From the NCBI RefSeq assembly GCF_001866005.1, contig NZ_MLQR01000050.1, positions 124,001 to 188,000 on the forward strand: a DNA stretch of 64,000 bases, written 5' to 3'. The notes beneath the pieces are model-generated. The model made no database searches, had not been told where the DNA came from, and saw only the letters and a list, made by a program, of their open reading frames with translations. Made by a program: the position numbers and the translations under genes. This document shows positions 1 through 9,674 of this stretch, piece by piece; position 1 is the first letter of the stretch; every line of letters begins with the position of its first letter. Source of the stretch: Anaerobacillus alkalilacustris. GTDB taxonomy: Bacteria > Bacillota > Bacilli > Bacillales > Anaerobacillaceae.

Positions 1-400
1 TTGAAAATTTCGCTAATTCCTCAATAATTTCATGTCCATGCGTTCGGATCATAATCCCATCTACATATCGCGAAAGTACTTGAGCAGTATCAGAAATTGG
101 TTCACCTCTTCCAAGCTGCGAATCTTTAGAGCTTAAAAATAAAGCTGATCCTCCTAACTGATTCATTCCAACTTCAAAAGAAACTCTTGTTCTTGTCGAT
201 GACTTCTCAAATATCATTGCAAGTGTTTTCCCTGCAAGTAACGGGTGGGGCACACCTTCTTTTTGATATTTTTTTAGTAATATCGAAAAATCCAGAAGCT
301 CTTTTATTTCTTCAGAAGAATAATCTAATAATGTAAGAAGGTTTTTCCCTTTATATTTTTCTATATTTAATCCTGACTCAGTTACCGGTAGTGCAGTCAA
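1..400 (-). CDS. argF: Ornithine carbamoyltransferase, N-terminal part (gene runs off the window)
   Basis: Carbamoylates ornithine to citrulline in arginine synthesis. About 133 N-terminal residues are visible; the C-terminus lies beyond position 1. The carbamoyl-phosphate binding motif STRTR is present ([13 protein letters not shown]), followed by a loop containing [10 protein letters not shown]. The start is a TTG at 400 preceded by AAAGGATGTGG, and no earlier in-frame start fits. It lies 21 bp after carB with no terminator, as the last gene of the arginine operon, the same order as in B. subtilis. Family assignment is secure. Confidence 0.93.
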   Translation of the reverse strand, partial: MTALPVTESGLNIEKYKGKNLLTLLDYSSEEIKELLDFSILLKKYQKEGVPHPLLAGKTLAMIFEKSSTRTRVSFEVGMNQLGGSALFLSSKDSQLGRGEPISDTAQVLSRYVDGIMIRTHGHEIIEELAKFS

Positions 401-421
401 GAAATCCACATCCTTTAGTAA

Positions 422-3400
422 TTAGTTTTTAATTTTTTGTTTTCTTTCACTTTTTTTACTCTCATACATTTCCAACCATTGATTTATTGAAGAAACCGAA
501 TAGTCATTGGTGTTTAAGCAGTTTACGATACAAGTGAAAGTAGAGATTTCAGTTACAACTGGCAAACGATTTTTTAATGCTTCCTTTCTTCTCCATTTAG
601 CATCCTGATCATTAACATTAACACTTAAAAAACACACACTATTTTCATCATTTAACCAACTTTGGAAGGAAACATCGTCTTTTTGTAAAACTACATAATC
701 TCTTTCTTCTAATTGTTGTTTTAGCGACAAAAATTGTCCTTTTTCTGCTTCACTCACTTCACAATAAATACTTCCCTTTTTCTTAAAGATTTGAGGAATA
801 TCTCTCTCACCCCAAACAAAAGCTTTTCTAAATGCCTCATCAATATTATCACTAATCGAGATAAGTTCACCTGTAGACTTCATCTCTGCTTCTAACTTCG
901 GATCAAGGTCCGGAAGTTTAGAGTGCGAAAATACTGGGGCTTTCACTGTATAATATGGTGGTTCCTCTTGATATCCTAAAGTAGCTACAAGATCTTTTAA
1001 TTTGCGCCCCATTAAAAGCTTAGTTGTTACGTCGATCATATTCATTCCAGTCACTTTACTAAGTATCGGAACTGTTCTTGAAGCCCTTGGATTTACTTCT
1101 AGAACGTAAATTTCTTCTTTATAAAGTACAAATTGTATATTAAAGACTCCTTTAAATTCCATGCCATTTGCAATACGTTTCGTATATTCTACAATTGTTT
1201 CTTTGTGATTTTCTGCAAGGTTCAATGGTGGTATCACGGAAATACTGTCACCTGAATGAACACCTGCTTTTTCAATATGCTCAAACATACCAGGTATCAC
1301 AATGTCTTCCCCATCAGTTAATGCATCCACTTCTACTTCTACTCCAGGGTAATAAGCGTCAAGTAAAATTGGAAAATATACATTTGTAAATTCATCATTT
1401 ACGTAATCGACCATTTCCTCACGACTTTGGAAAACCATCATTCCTTGACCACCGATAACATAAGATGGTCTAATTAATACTGGGTAACCTATTTCATCAG
1501 CTTTCGTTATTAAATCTACTTCATTAAGAGCTGTTACACCAGGAATGTGTGGGACTTGAACTTCTTTCATGAATTGATAAAATAAGTCTCGATCTTCTAA
1601 TTTATCAATCGTTTCATGATTGGTTCCAAGTAAAGGAACACCCGCATCTTCTAATTCCTTAACTAAAGAAATAGCCGTTTGACCGCCTAACTGAACGATT
1701 ACACCGTCTGCTTTTTCTAGTTCAATGATATTTAAAACATCTTCTGTTGTTAATGGTTCAAAATATAATCGATCTGCAATTTCATAATCTGTACTCACTG
1801 TCTCCGGATTATTATTAATAAGGATAGCTTCATAACCTTCTTGTTTTAGTGCTAATACACCGTGAACAGAAACATAGTCAAACTCAATCCCTTGCCCAAT
1901 ACGAATTGGCCCTGAACCAATGATGATGATCTTTTTCTTTGTTGATGCAGTTTCTACATCTTGCTCTCCTGACCAACTAGAGTAATAATAAGCTGTTTTC
2001 GCAACAAATTCACCAGCACAAGTATCAACCATTTTATACGAAGGATGAATATTAAATTCATCACGCTTTTTTCTTATGTCACTTAAAGCAACATTCCAAG
2101 TAGCAGCAAGCCATTTATCAGAAAAACCGCTAATCTTGAGTTGTTCTAAATCTTCTTTAGAAACTGTTTCATAAGAAAGCTGTTTCGCCTTTTGTTCCAT
2201 AGAAATTAAGAATTTCCAGCTTCTCAAATAAAAATAATTAATTTGAGTTACTTCGTGAATGTCTTCTTCAACTACTCCTCTTCGCATTAATTCTAAAATT
2301 GCAAAGAAGCGGAGATCATCTGCTTTTTTAACACTTTTCCATAACTGTTCATCTGTAAACTTCTTAACACTTTCCATTTCTAATCCCGAAATTCCTTTTA
2401 TATCTAGAGAACGAATGGCTTTTTGAAAAGCTGACTCTAAATTTCTTTCAATCGCCATTACTTCTCCAGTCGCTTTCATTTGTGTACCTAGCTTACGATC
2501 AGCCTGTGGAAACTTATCAAATGGCCAACGTGGAAATTTTACAACACAATAATCTAGAGCAGGTTCAAAACTGGCATATGTGTGTCCGGTAACTGGATTT
2601 AATAGTTCATGCAAATGATATCCAATACTTAATTTAGCCGCAATTCGTGCAATTGGATATCCTGTAGCTTTAGATGCTAAGGCACTAGATCTACTAACCC
2701 TTGGATTTACTTCGATTAAATAATAATTTTTGCTATAAGGATCAAGGGCAAATTGAATATTACACCCACCCACTATTCCTAATGCACGAATGATTTTCAC
2801 AGAAACCGAACGAAGCATTTGATATTCTACATCTGTTAATGTTTGAGAAGGTGCAACAACGATCGAATCACCAGTATGAATACCAACTGGATCAATATTT
2901 TCCATATTACAAACTGTAATACACGTGTCATTAGCATCTCTCATGACTTCGTATTCTACTTCTTTGAAACCAGCAATACTTTTTTCAATTAAACATTGGT
3001 TAATTGGGCTAGCACTCAACCCACCTTTAACTACCTTTTTTAACGAGTGCTCATCATTCACAATTCCACCGCCAGCACCACCTAATGTATAGGCAGGACG
3101 AACGATGATTGGATAACCTACTTGGTTTGCAAACTGTAGTGCTCCTTCAATGGTTTCTACAATTTCACTTTCAGGTACAGGCTCTTCTAATTGGTGCATT
3201 AAAGCACGGAACTCTTCTCGATCTTCACCCTTCATGATTGACTCAATTGGAGTACCTAATAATGGAACACCATACTTTTCTAATACCCCTTCTTTATGAA
3301 GTGATAATGCTAAATTTAATCCTGTTTGCCCACCAAGTGTAGCTAAAATGCCATCAGGACGTTCCTTTTGAATAATTTTTTCAACACTTTCTACCGTTAA

Positions 3401-3604
3401 TGGCTCAAAGTAAACGACATCTGCGCATGCTTTATCTGTCATTACTGTTGCAGGGTTATTATTTATAAGAATTACCTTGCATCCCTCTTCTTTTAAAGCA
3501 AGACATGCTTGGGTTCCTGCATAATCAAATTCAGCAGCCTGCCCAATCACGATTGGACCTGAGCCAATAACTAATATTTTCTTTATATCTTGACGCTTAG
3601 GCAT
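422..3604 (-). CDS. carB: Carbamoyl phosphate synthase large subunit, arginine-linked
   Basis: Makes carbamoyl phosphate from bicarbonate, ATP and the ammonia supplied by CarA. The 1060-residue protein shows the internal duplication of the family: an N-terminal ATP-grasp half opening with KILVIGSGPIVIGQ near residue 10 and a second half opening with KIIIIGSGPIRIGQG near residue 560. Each half carries LINNNP and the GGQT motif. The C-terminal ~120 residues would form the allosteric MGS-like domain and are poorly conserved. It overlaps carA by 8 bp, implying translational coupling. Context next to argF and argD points to the arginine-specific rather than the pyrimidine enzyme. Confidence 0.96.
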   Translation of the reverse strand: MPKRQDIKKILVIGSGPIVIGQAAEFDYAGTQACLALKEEGCKVILINNNPATVMTDKACADVVYFEPLTVESVEKIIQKERPDGILATLGGQTGLNLALSLHKEGVLEKYGVPLLGTPIESIMKGEDREEFRALMHQLEEPVPESEIVETIEGALQFANQVGYPIIVRPAYTLGGAGGGIVNDEHSLKKVVKGGLSASPINQCLIEKSIAGFKEVEYEVMRDANDTCITVCNMENIDPVGIHTGDSIVVAPSQTLTDVEYQMLRSVSVKIIRALGIVGGCNIQFALDPYSKNYYLIEVNPRVSRSSALASKATGYPIARIAAKLSIGYHLHELLNPVTGHTYASFEPALDYCVVKFPRWPFDKFPQADRKLGTQMKATGEVMAIERNLESAFQKAIRSLDIKGISGLEMESVKKFTDEQLWKSVKKADDLRFFAILELMRRGVVEEDIHEVTQINYFYLRSWKFLISMEQKAKQLSYETVSKEDLEQLKISGFSDKWLAATWNVALSDIRKKRDEFNIHPSYKMVDTCAGEFVAKTAYYYSSWSGEQDVETASTKKKIIIIGSGPIRIGQGIEFDYVSVHGVLALKQEGYEAILINNNPETVSTDYEIADRLYFEPLTTEDVLNIIELEKADGVIVQLGGQTAISLVKELEDAGVPLLGTNHETIDKLEDRDLFYQFMKEVQVPHIPGVTALNEVDLITKADEIGYPVLIRPSYVIGGQGMMVFQSREEMVDYVNDEFTNVYFPILLDAYYPGVEVEVDALTDGEDIVIPGMFEHIEKAGVHSGDSISVIPPLNLAENHKETIVEYTKRIANGMEFKGVFNIQFVLYKEEIYVLEVNPRASRTVPILSKVTGMNMIDVTTKLLMGRKLKDLVATLGYQEEPPYYTVKAPVFSHSKLPDLDPKLEAEMKSTGELISISDNIDEAFRKAFVWGERDIPQIFKKKGSIYCEVSEAEKGQFLSLKQQLEERDYVVLQKDDVSFQSWLNDENSVCFLSVNVNDQDAKWRRKEALKNRLPVVTEISTFTCIVNCLNTNDYSVSSINQWLEMYESKKSERKQKIKN

Positions 3605-4676
3605 ACACTTTTTCTCTCCTCTTACTACTCATGTCCGTTAGAAAATGTAAAAATATCTCTTCTGAATCCGATGGTCCTGGGTGTGCCTCCGGATGAAATT
3701 GTACTGATGTGATTGGATATTTGCTATGAGACATACCTTCAATTGATCTATCATTTATATTAACGTAACGAGGGGTAAAACCCGTTTCCTTTAAACTACT
3801 ATCAGTAACAACATAACTATGGTTTTGAGAAGTAATATACACTTTTTTTGTTAGCAAGTCTTGAACTGGTTGATTTGCTCCTCGATGACCAAAGCGTAGC
3901 TTCTCAGTGTCACCACCAAATGCAAGTGCTAAAAGTTGGTGCCCTAAACAAATCCCCATTGTTGGATAAGTAGTAGCTAAACGCTTAATCTGACCTGTTA
4001 AATGAAGTAATTTCTTAGGATTACCCGGTCCATTTGAAAAAAGAATTCCATCAGGACCTAAATTAGCAATCGTCAATTCATCTGTATTATAAGGAACAAC
4101 CGTTACTTTACAACCTAATTTCATAAGTGATGTAACAATTGATTTTTTATAACCGAAATCAACCATCACAACATGATGGTCTCCATCGCCAAAACTTTCA
4201 ATTGTAGTTGTAGAAACCTCTTGAACTAGATCTCTCGTACCAATTGTCTGTTTTGATGAAAAATCAACACTATCCAGGTTAGTAGTGATAATAGCCCCCA
4301 TATCACCTAATTCTCTAATTCTTTTTACAACCGCTCTAGTATCAACTCCCACCAATATGGGTAATGAGTGTTTCTCAGCATATTCTTTTAACGAATCGAT
4401 CGCTTCATAATGATAACCTTGACTTCTACATCCTTGCATAATTAGAGCAGATGCTTGCGGCCCAACACTTTCCTGATCTATTCCATTAATTCCGTAATTC
4501 CCAATTAGGGGATAGGTGAAAACAACCATTTGACCTTTAAAGGAAGGATCAGTTATGACCTCCTCATACCCTGTCATCCCAGTGAAAAAAACTACTTCAC
4601 CATAAACCTGTTCTACATTTCCTAAAAGCTCACCTTCAAAAGTTTCACCTGTTGATAAAACTATATATCCCTTCAC
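3597..4676 (-). CDS. carA: Carbamoyl phosphate synthase small (glutaminase) subunit
   Basis: Hydrolyses glutamine and channels ammonia to CarB. 359 residues: an N-terminal CPSase small-chain domain (GYIVLSTGETFEGE) followed by a class I glutamine amidotransferase domain with nucleophile Cys in GICLGHQLLALAFGG and the His-Glu pair in QFHPEAHPGP. Translation starts at a GTG preceded by the strong site GAGAGGGGGAAG. A 101-bp gap separates it from argD and holds its own promoter with an arginine box, unlike the tighter spacing of the rest of the operon. Confidence 0.96.
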   Translation of the reverse strand: MKGYIVLSTGETFEGELLGNVEQVYGEVVFFTGMTGYEEVITDPSFKGQMVVFTYPLIGNYGINGIDQESVGPQASALIMQGCRSQGYHYEAIDSLKEYAEKHSLPILVGVDTRAVVKRIRELGDMGAIITTNLDSVDFSSKQTIGTRDLVQEVSTTTIESFGDGDHHVVMVDFGYKKSIVTSLMKLGCKVTVVPYNTDELTIANLGPDGILFSNGPGNPKKLLHLTGQIKRLATTYPTMGICLGHQLLALAFGGDTEKLRFGHRGANQPVQDLLTKKVYITSQNHSYVVTDSSLKETGFTPRYVNINDRSIEGMSHSKYPITSVQFHPEAHPGPSDSEEIFLHFLTDMSSKRREKVYA

Positions 4677-4707
4677 TTTACTTCCCCCTCTCTAAACATC
4701 CAACGAA

Positions 4708-4746
4708 CGAATATTCATTATATAAACCGTATTTTTATTCACTCAA
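4708..4746 (-). promoter_or_regulatory. Internal promoter with ARG box before carA
   Basis: Read on the minus strand there is a -35 TTGAGT (4741-4746), an 18-bp spacer and a -10 TATAAT (4717-4722). The spacer contains GTGAATAAAAATAC, close to the ArgR/AhrC half-operator pattern, and a second match (AATGAATATTCG) lies over and just past the -10. A minus-strand promoter repressed by arginine could therefore fire carAB-argF separately from argCJBD. Sequence match only; binding is inferred. Confidence 0.6.
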
Positions 4747-4777
4747 CCTTAAAAAAAAATTTAACGGTTTCAGATAA

Positions 4778-5935
4778 CTATTTACTTTCAACTAGTTTTA
4801 CGTTTAACGTGTTTGAAATTAAACTTATTGCTATGTCAAGTTCCTCATACGTAACTGTTAACGGTGGTAAAAGTCTTAATACGTTAGGCCCAGCATTTAA
4901 TACTAATAATCCTTTATCTCTTAATCCTACTATGAAAGAACTTACATCTTGGTTACACTCTATTCCAAGAATGAAACCTTTTCCTCTTATTTCTTTAACA
5001 ACCTCTGAGTCTTTAAGGACTTCAGCTAATTTGGAAATAAAGTAGTTACTTTTCTCTTCCACATCTTTTAAGAACGAATCTTGGAAAATTGTTTGTAGAG
5101 TAGCATTAGCTGCTGCCATTGCTAGTGGGTTACCACCAAACGTTGAACCATGACTTCCTGGTCCAAAAGCTTCAATTAATTTTGCTTTACCGATTAACCC
5201 TCCGACCGGAAAACCGTTACCAAGACCCTTTGCGACAGTTATAATATCAGGAGATAGATTGTAATGTTGATAACCAAATGCTTTACCTGTTCTACCTATT
5301 CCCGTTTGTACTTCATCAACAACAACTAATAAATTGTACTTTTCTTTTAATTGATTAATGGTTTCTATAAACTCAGCGCTTGCACCATGGACGCCACCTT
5401 CTCCTTGAATAACTTCAAGCATAATAGCTGCAACATCCTCATTTACTGCTTTATTTAAAGCTTCTGAGTCGTTAAATGACACATAAGAAAAACCATCTAA
5501 TAAAGGCCCAAATCCATGATGTATTTTATCCTGGCCAGTTGCTGAAAGGCTCCCCATCGTACGACCATGGAACGATTGATAAAATGTAATAATTTTCTTT
5601 TTCCCAGTAGCTTTTCTAACTAATTTAATAGCAGCCTCATTAGCTTCAGTACCACTATTACAGAAAAATACCGCATCACCACTTGAGTTCGACGTTAACG
5701 CTTTAGCCACTTCTTCTTGGCCTTCTATATGAAATAAATTTGAAACGTGACTTACTTTATTTAATTGGTTTACCATCATTTCATTAACATAAGGATGACA
5801 GTGACCTAAATTACAAACAGCAATTCCAGCCACAAAATCTAAATACTTTTTTCCTTGGTCATCAATTAGTGATGTACCAAAAGCTTCTTTTACTTTAATA
5901 GGCCATTTATTATACGTAGGAAATAAATAACTCAC
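4778..5935 (-). CDS. argD: Acetylornithine aminotransferase
   Basis: PLP-dependent class III aminotransferase converting N-acetylglutamate semialdehyde to N-acetylornithine. The PLP lysine is in ITVAKGLGNGFPVGG; FCNSGTEANEAAIK and VVDEVQTGIGRTG are typical. The frame is open upstream to an ATG at 5974, but related proteins begin at SYLFPTYNKW, which here follows a GTG at 5935 with GTGGGGTG just upstream, so the shorter start (385 aa) is preferred. It follows argB at 76 bp. Ornithine aminotransferase (RocD) is the main alternative, disfavoured by the biosynthetic context. Confidence 0.92.
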   Translation of the reverse strand: MSYLFPTYNKWPIKVKEAFGTSLIDDQGKKYLDFVAGIAVCNLGHCHPYVNEMMVNQLNKVSHVSNLFHIEGQEEVAKALTSNSSGDAVFFCNSGTEANEAAIKLVRKATGKKKIITFYQSFHGRTMGSLSATGQDKIHHGFGPLLDGFSYVSFNDSEALNKAVNEDVAAIMLEVIQGEGGVHGASAEFIETINQLKEKYNLLVVVDEVQTGIGRTGKAFGYQHYNLSPDIITVAKGLGNGFPVGGLIGKAKLIEAFGPGSHGSTFGGNPLAMAAANATLQTIFQDSFLKDVEEKSNYFISKLAEVLKDSEVVKEIRGKGFILGIECNQDVSSFIVGLRDKGLLVLNAGPNVLRLLPPLTVTYEELDIAISLISNTLNVKLVESK

Positions 5936-6011
5936 ACTCACACCCCACTTAATTTTAGACTGATTAATTATCATACTTTGTAATATTGAAAAACCATTCC
6001 CATTAATATTC

Positions 6012-6794
6012 TTAATTGTTAATAAGCTCTTTCGTCTTAACTATTTTAGTACCGACTAATTCTCCATTAGTCATTAAGTTCCCACTTTTTCCATTAATGA
6101 TATATACTTCCTCAATATTTCCCTGTAAGCATTTTATTGCACCTTTTACTTTTGGGATCATTCCACCGTATATTGTACCGTCCTTGATCATTTCCTCAAC
6201 TTCTGAAACAGAAACTACCTTTTGAAGCTGATTGTCTTTTAATATTCCAGCTACATCTGTAACAAAAATCATTTTTTTAGCAGAGATACTTTCAGCAATA
6301 GCCGCGGCAGCTGTATCAGCATTTATATTAAAATGAGTACCATTGTCATCCATACCGATAGGAGCAATGACTGGAACGACATTGATTGAAAGAAGTTGAA
6401 AAAGCAACCCTGCATTAACTTGCTTCACTTCACCAACAAAGCCTAGTTCAGTTTCATTTATGGCACTTGCTTTAAGCAACGTCCCATCACACCCTGAAAT
6501 TCCTAAACTCATCAGGCCGGCTTGTTGTAGCTTTGTTACGAGTAACTTATTAACTTTTCCAGTTAAGACCATTTCAGCAACTTCAAGTACCTCTGCTGTA
6601 GTTTTACGTAAGCCATTCACAAACTCACTTGTCACGTCTAGTTTTTGTAGCAATGAATTTATTTCAGGTCCACCACCGTGAACGATAATCGGTGTTACAT
6701 TCATATTCTTTAAGAGCTTCATACTTGAGAAAAATTCATCCGAAAGCTCCTGTAACGTGCTACCACCACATTTTACAACCATTACATCATTCAT
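6012..6794 (-). CDS. argB: Acetylglutamate kinase
   Basis: Phosphorylates N-acetylglutamate, second step of arginine synthesis. 260 residues, the usual length for the amino-acid-kinase fold, with VVKCGGST near the N-terminus, the substrate loop HGGGPEIN, and the later INADTAAAAIA and GGMIPKV segments. Start ATG follows AGGAGGTC. It sits 18 bp downstream of argJ in the same operon. Because ArgJ is present the pathway is probably of the cyclic type; feedback sensitivity of this kinase cannot be read from the sequence. Confidence 0.95.
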   Translation of the reverse strand: MNDVMVVKCGGSTLQELSDEFFSSMKLLKNMNVTPIIVHGGGPEINSLLQKLDVTSEFVNGLRKTTAEVLEVAEMVLTGKVNKLLVTKLQQAGLMSLGISGCDGTLLKASAINETELGFVGEVKQVNAGLLFQLLSINVVPVIAPIGMDDNGTHFNINADTAAAAIAESISAKKMIFVTDVAGILKDNQLQKVVSVSEVEEMIKDGTIYGGMIPKVKGAIKCLQGNIEEVYIINGKSGNLMTNGELVGTKIVKTKELINN

Positions 6795-6812
6795 GGATTA
6801 GACCTCCTAATT

Positions 6813-8051
6813 TTATGTTCGATAACCAGCATTAATTCTCACGTAATCATATGTTAAATCACAGCCCCACGCTTTACCGAAACCATGACCAATTTTCAAA
6901 TCTACATAGATAACAATATTTTCCGTTGATAAATATTGAGTAGCCTCTTCTTCAGAAAAAGGAATTGGCATACCATCTTTTAAAGTTTCAATTTCTCCTA
7001 TTGCTATATCAATCGTATCTGGGTTAATTTCTGCTTCACTATAACCAATTGCACAAATAATTCTTCCCCAGTTAGCGTCTGTTCCATATATTGCAGATTT
7101 TACTAAATCTGAACCGACGATTGACTTAGCTACCTTCCCAGCTTCTTGATCATTTAACGCACCTTTAACTTGAACCTCTATTAGCTTTGTAGCCCCTTCA
7201 CCATCACGTGCAATTTTTTTTGCTAAATGCTCGCATGTCATTTTTAAACCTAGGACAAATTGATTCCATTCAGGGTGATCTTTCGTTAATTGGTCGTTAT
7301 TTGCCATACCACTAGCTAACGTAACAACTGTATCATTTGTTGACGTATCACCATCAACAGTAATACGGTTAAAGGTTTCGTCAATTACTTCACTCAAAGC
7401 CATTTGTAACCAGTTTGGCTCAATATTTGCGTCGGTAGTAACAAAAGCTAACATAGTCGCCATATTCGGATGGATCATCCCAGAACCTTTAGCAACGCCC
7501 CCAAACGTAACAGTTTTACCATCAATTGTCGTTTGAAAACAAGCTCTTTTATTTATTGTATCTGTTGTTAATATTGCTTCGTTAAAACGTTCCGCAGATT
7601 CAAAATCCATTTGTGTTAATGTTTTTATTTTCTTTATACCATTAACGATTTTGTCCATTTGAAGAAATTCTCCGATTACCCCTGTAGATGATACAGCCAC
7701 ATAATGCTCTGGAATTTCAAATACTTCTGCAGTTGTCTTGCGCATAGTGTAAGCATCTTCCATTCCTTTTGTTCCGGTACACGCATTTGCATTGCCACTA
7801 TTTACAATCACTGCTTGTAACTTACCTTCCTTAGCAATACTTTCTTTTGTCACCTTTATGGGAGCTGCTTGAACTTTATTTAACGTATAAACCGCAGCAC
7901 TACTAGCTGGAACCTCGCAATATAATACCCCTAAATCTAATTTATAACGTTTTACACCCGTGTGTATGCCCGCTGTATGAAACCCTTTGGGAGTAGTAAT
8001 ACTACCACCCTCCACAGGAGTAACTAATAATTGTTTTGTTGCTGTATCCAC
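6813..8051 (-). CDS. argJ: Bifunctional glutamate N-acetyltransferase / ornithine acetyltransferase
   Basis: Recycles the acetyl group from acetylornithine to glutamate and, in bifunctional forms, also uses acetyl-CoA. 412 residues. The autoproteolysis site is recognisable as MIHPNMATMLAF, where the precursor is cleaved before the nucleophilic Thr of ATML into alpha and beta chains; GDTSTNDTVV and ATKLIEVQVKG are further family motifs. The start is GTG after GAGGTGAAG. Placement between argC and argB is standard. Mono- versus bifunctionality is not decidable here. Confidence 0.95.
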   Translation of the reverse strand: MDTATKQLLVTPVEGGSITTPKGFHTAGIHTGVKRYKLDLGVLYCEVPASSAAVYTLNKVQAAPIKVTKESIAKEGKLQAVIVNSGNANACTGTKGMEDAYTMRKTTAEVFEIPEHYVAVSSTGVIGEFLQMDKIVNGIKKIKTLTQMDFESAERFNEAILTTDTINKRACFQTTIDGKTVTFGGVAKGSGMIHPNMATMLAFVTTDANIEPNWLQMALSEVIDETFNRITVDGDTSTNDTVVTLASGMANNDQLTKDHPEWNQFVLGLKMTCEHLAKKIARDGEGATKLIEVQVKGALNDQEAGKVAKSIVGSDLVKSAIYGTDANWGRIICAIGYSEAEINPDTIDIAIGEIETLKDGMPIPFSEEEATQYLSTENIVIYVDLKIGHGFGKAWGCDLTYDYVRINAGYRT

Positions 8052-8083
8052 CTTTTCTTCACCTCTTATTTATTTAGCATGCG

Positions 8084-9121
8084 TTATGGAAACAGTGGTG
8101 GACCATAGAGCCCAGTCCCCTCGTCAATTCCTAGCATTACATTTAAATTTTGAACCGCCTGACCCGCAGCACCCTTCATCAAATTATCGATTACCGAAAC
8201 AATGGTCACCCAGCCTGTTCGTTCATCATACGTAATTCCAATATCACAATAATTTGAACCATAAACTTCTTTTGTTGATGGATAATTCCCTTCCTCACGA
8301 ACCCGTACAAATGTATCGTTTTGATAAAAGTCTTGGTACAAATCTCGAAGTGATTTTTCGGTCATTTTATTTAATGGTTTGCAATATATCGTAGCCATAA
8401 TTCCCCTTGTCATCGGAACAAGATGAGTATTAAACTTTATTGGTCCTAGTTCAGGATTAACAGTCTTAAGAGCTTGCTCTATTTCTGGTATATGTTGATG
8501 CTCATTCACTTTATAAATACGGAAATTTTCGTTCACTTCACAATAACTAGTAGCTAAACTCGCTTTCCGCCCTGCTCCTGAAACCCCTGACTTTGCATCG
8601 ATAATAATAGAATCAAGGTCGACTTTTACATTTTTTAATAAAGGATACAGTCCTAAAATTGTAGCTGTTGGATAACAACCAGGATTAGCAATTAACTTCG
8701 CATCCTTTACTATTTCACGGTTTATTTCCGTTAAGCCATATACTGCCTTTTGTAGTACATCTTTAGGCGAAGCCTTTTTCTTGTACCATGTTTCATAAAC
8801 ATCTTGATCTTTAAAACGTAAATCACCAGAAAGGTCAATTACCGTTAGACCTCTTTCAAAGATTTTTGGTGTTAGCTCATTAGATATCCCTGATGGAGTC
8901 GCCATAAAAACGACATCTACTTCTTCTGAAATCTTATCTATATCAATTTCTTTTAATTGTTCATTAGTGATTTGATTAAATTGTGGATAGCTTTCACTAA
9001 ATTTCATTCCGACTTGGGATGACGTATAGACTGAATATTGTTTTATGTAGTCATGTTGGTGCAGAATTCTAACTAATTCAGCCCCTCCGTATCCTGTCGC
9101 TCCAATTATCGCTGCCTTCAT
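8084..9121 (-). CDS. argC: N-acetyl-gamma-glutamyl-phosphate reductase
   Basis: NADPH-dependent reduction of acetylglutamyl phosphate to the semialdehyde. 345 residues with an N-terminal Rossmann start (AAIIGATGYGGAELVRIL) and the catalytic Cys in IANPGCYPTATIL; the region SGVSGAGRKAS is also conserved. ATG start with GAGGGAG upstream. It is the first gene of the operon, directly behind the boxed promoter at 9177-9219. Confidence 0.96.
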   Translation of the reverse strand: MKAAIIGATGYGGAELVRILHQHDYIKQYSVYTSSQVGMKFSESYPQFNQITNEQLKEIDIDKISEEVDVVFMATPSGISNELTPKIFERGLTVIDLSGDLRFKDQDVYETWYKKKASPKDVLQKAVYGLTEINREIVKDAKLIANPGCYPTATILGLYPLLKNVKVDLDSIIIDAKSGVSGAGRKASLATSYCEVNENFRIYKVNEHQHIPEIEQALKTVNPELGPIKFNTHLVPMTRGIMATIYCKPLNKMTEKSLRDLYQDFYQNDTFVRVREEGNYPSTKEVYGSNYCDIGITYDERTGWVTIVSVIDNLMKGAAGQAVQNLNVMLGIDEGTGLYGPPLFP

Positions 9122-9176
9122 GTTTCTCCCTCATTTTCTGCGGTTATATCTTCTCACATTTTTAATGTTGTTTTTT

Positions 9177-9219
9177 ATTATAAGATTGAATAAAAATAAA
9201 ATCAACTGTATTTTTATAT
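9177..9219 (-). promoter_or_regulatory. Arginine operon promoter with two ARG boxes
   Basis: On the minus strand, -35 TTGATT (9200-9205), a 17-bp spacer and a perfect -10 TATAAT (9177-9182). Plus-strand ATTGAATAAAAATAAAAT (9185-9202) and, in the opposite sense, ATATAAAAATACAG (9206-9219) match the ArgR/AhrC box style and overlap the spacer and -35, as expected for repression by arginine-bound regulator. A further palindrome TGAATATTCA lies upstream at 9308-9317. The regulator gene is not in this window. Confidence 0.68.
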
Positions 9220-9381
9220 TTTATAAATATTCTTTTTAAAGAAAAAAGACGAACAATACTTATATTAACATTAATAGTTCGAATTGATTGACTATACAAA
9301 TAATTTATGAATATTCATGTGTTTCAAATAAATAATTTTTCTCACATATTAATATCTATTACTAATAAGGTATAAAAATGT

Positions 9382-9426
9382 AAAACTTTAAGGCTTAGTG
9401 AATTACTCTCTGAGCCTTAAAGTTTT
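9382..9426. terminator. Long inverted repeat, possible terminator
   Basis: Arms 9382-9398 and 9410-9426 form a 17-bp stem (AAAACTTTAAGGCTTAG against CTGAGCCTTAAAGTTTT) with one mismatch and an 11-nt loop. The minus-strand exit is followed by TTTTACATTTTT. It lies between moaD and argC, both read on the minus strand, and upstream of the arg promoter, so it may insulate argC from molybdopterin-operon read-through. Confidence 0.5.
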
Positions 9427-9477
9427 AAAATATCCATGTCCTTGTTATTTAATTTTATTTATGAGTCCATTTTACTT

Positions 9478-9640
9478 TTGCGCTGCGACGAGTAACCGCA
9501 GAAGCAAAGCTGCATGAAGCTAATCAACGAAGGATTTCAAGAGGTAATTGAAGTCAGTTGCTTGACTGAAGTGACCGAGCTCGTAGGCGCTTGCGCTAGA
9601 CAGTTTCCAACTTTCAAAAATTTTATGCTTTCTTACCTTA
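9478..9640 (+). repeat. Dispersed intergenic repeat, family A, copy 1
   Basis: Shares long near-identical stretches with 15240-15395 and 15500-15655, for example AGTGACCGAGCTCGTAGG and TTGCGCTAGACAGTTTCC, and the segment AAGCTAATCAACGAAGGAT. It is a truncated copy lacking the head segment GCGGAAGCGCC. It has no coding potential. Confidence 0.75.
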
Positions 9641-9644
9641 GTAC

Positions 9645-9674
9645 AAAAAAAGCTACCCAAAGGTAGCTTTTTTT
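9645..9674 (-). terminator. Terminator of the molybdopterin operon
   Basis: Minus-strand stem AGCTACC/GGTAGCT flanked by A and T runs (AAAAAAAGCTACC ... GGTAGCTTTTTTT). It begins at the moaD stop codon. Confidence 0.85.
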
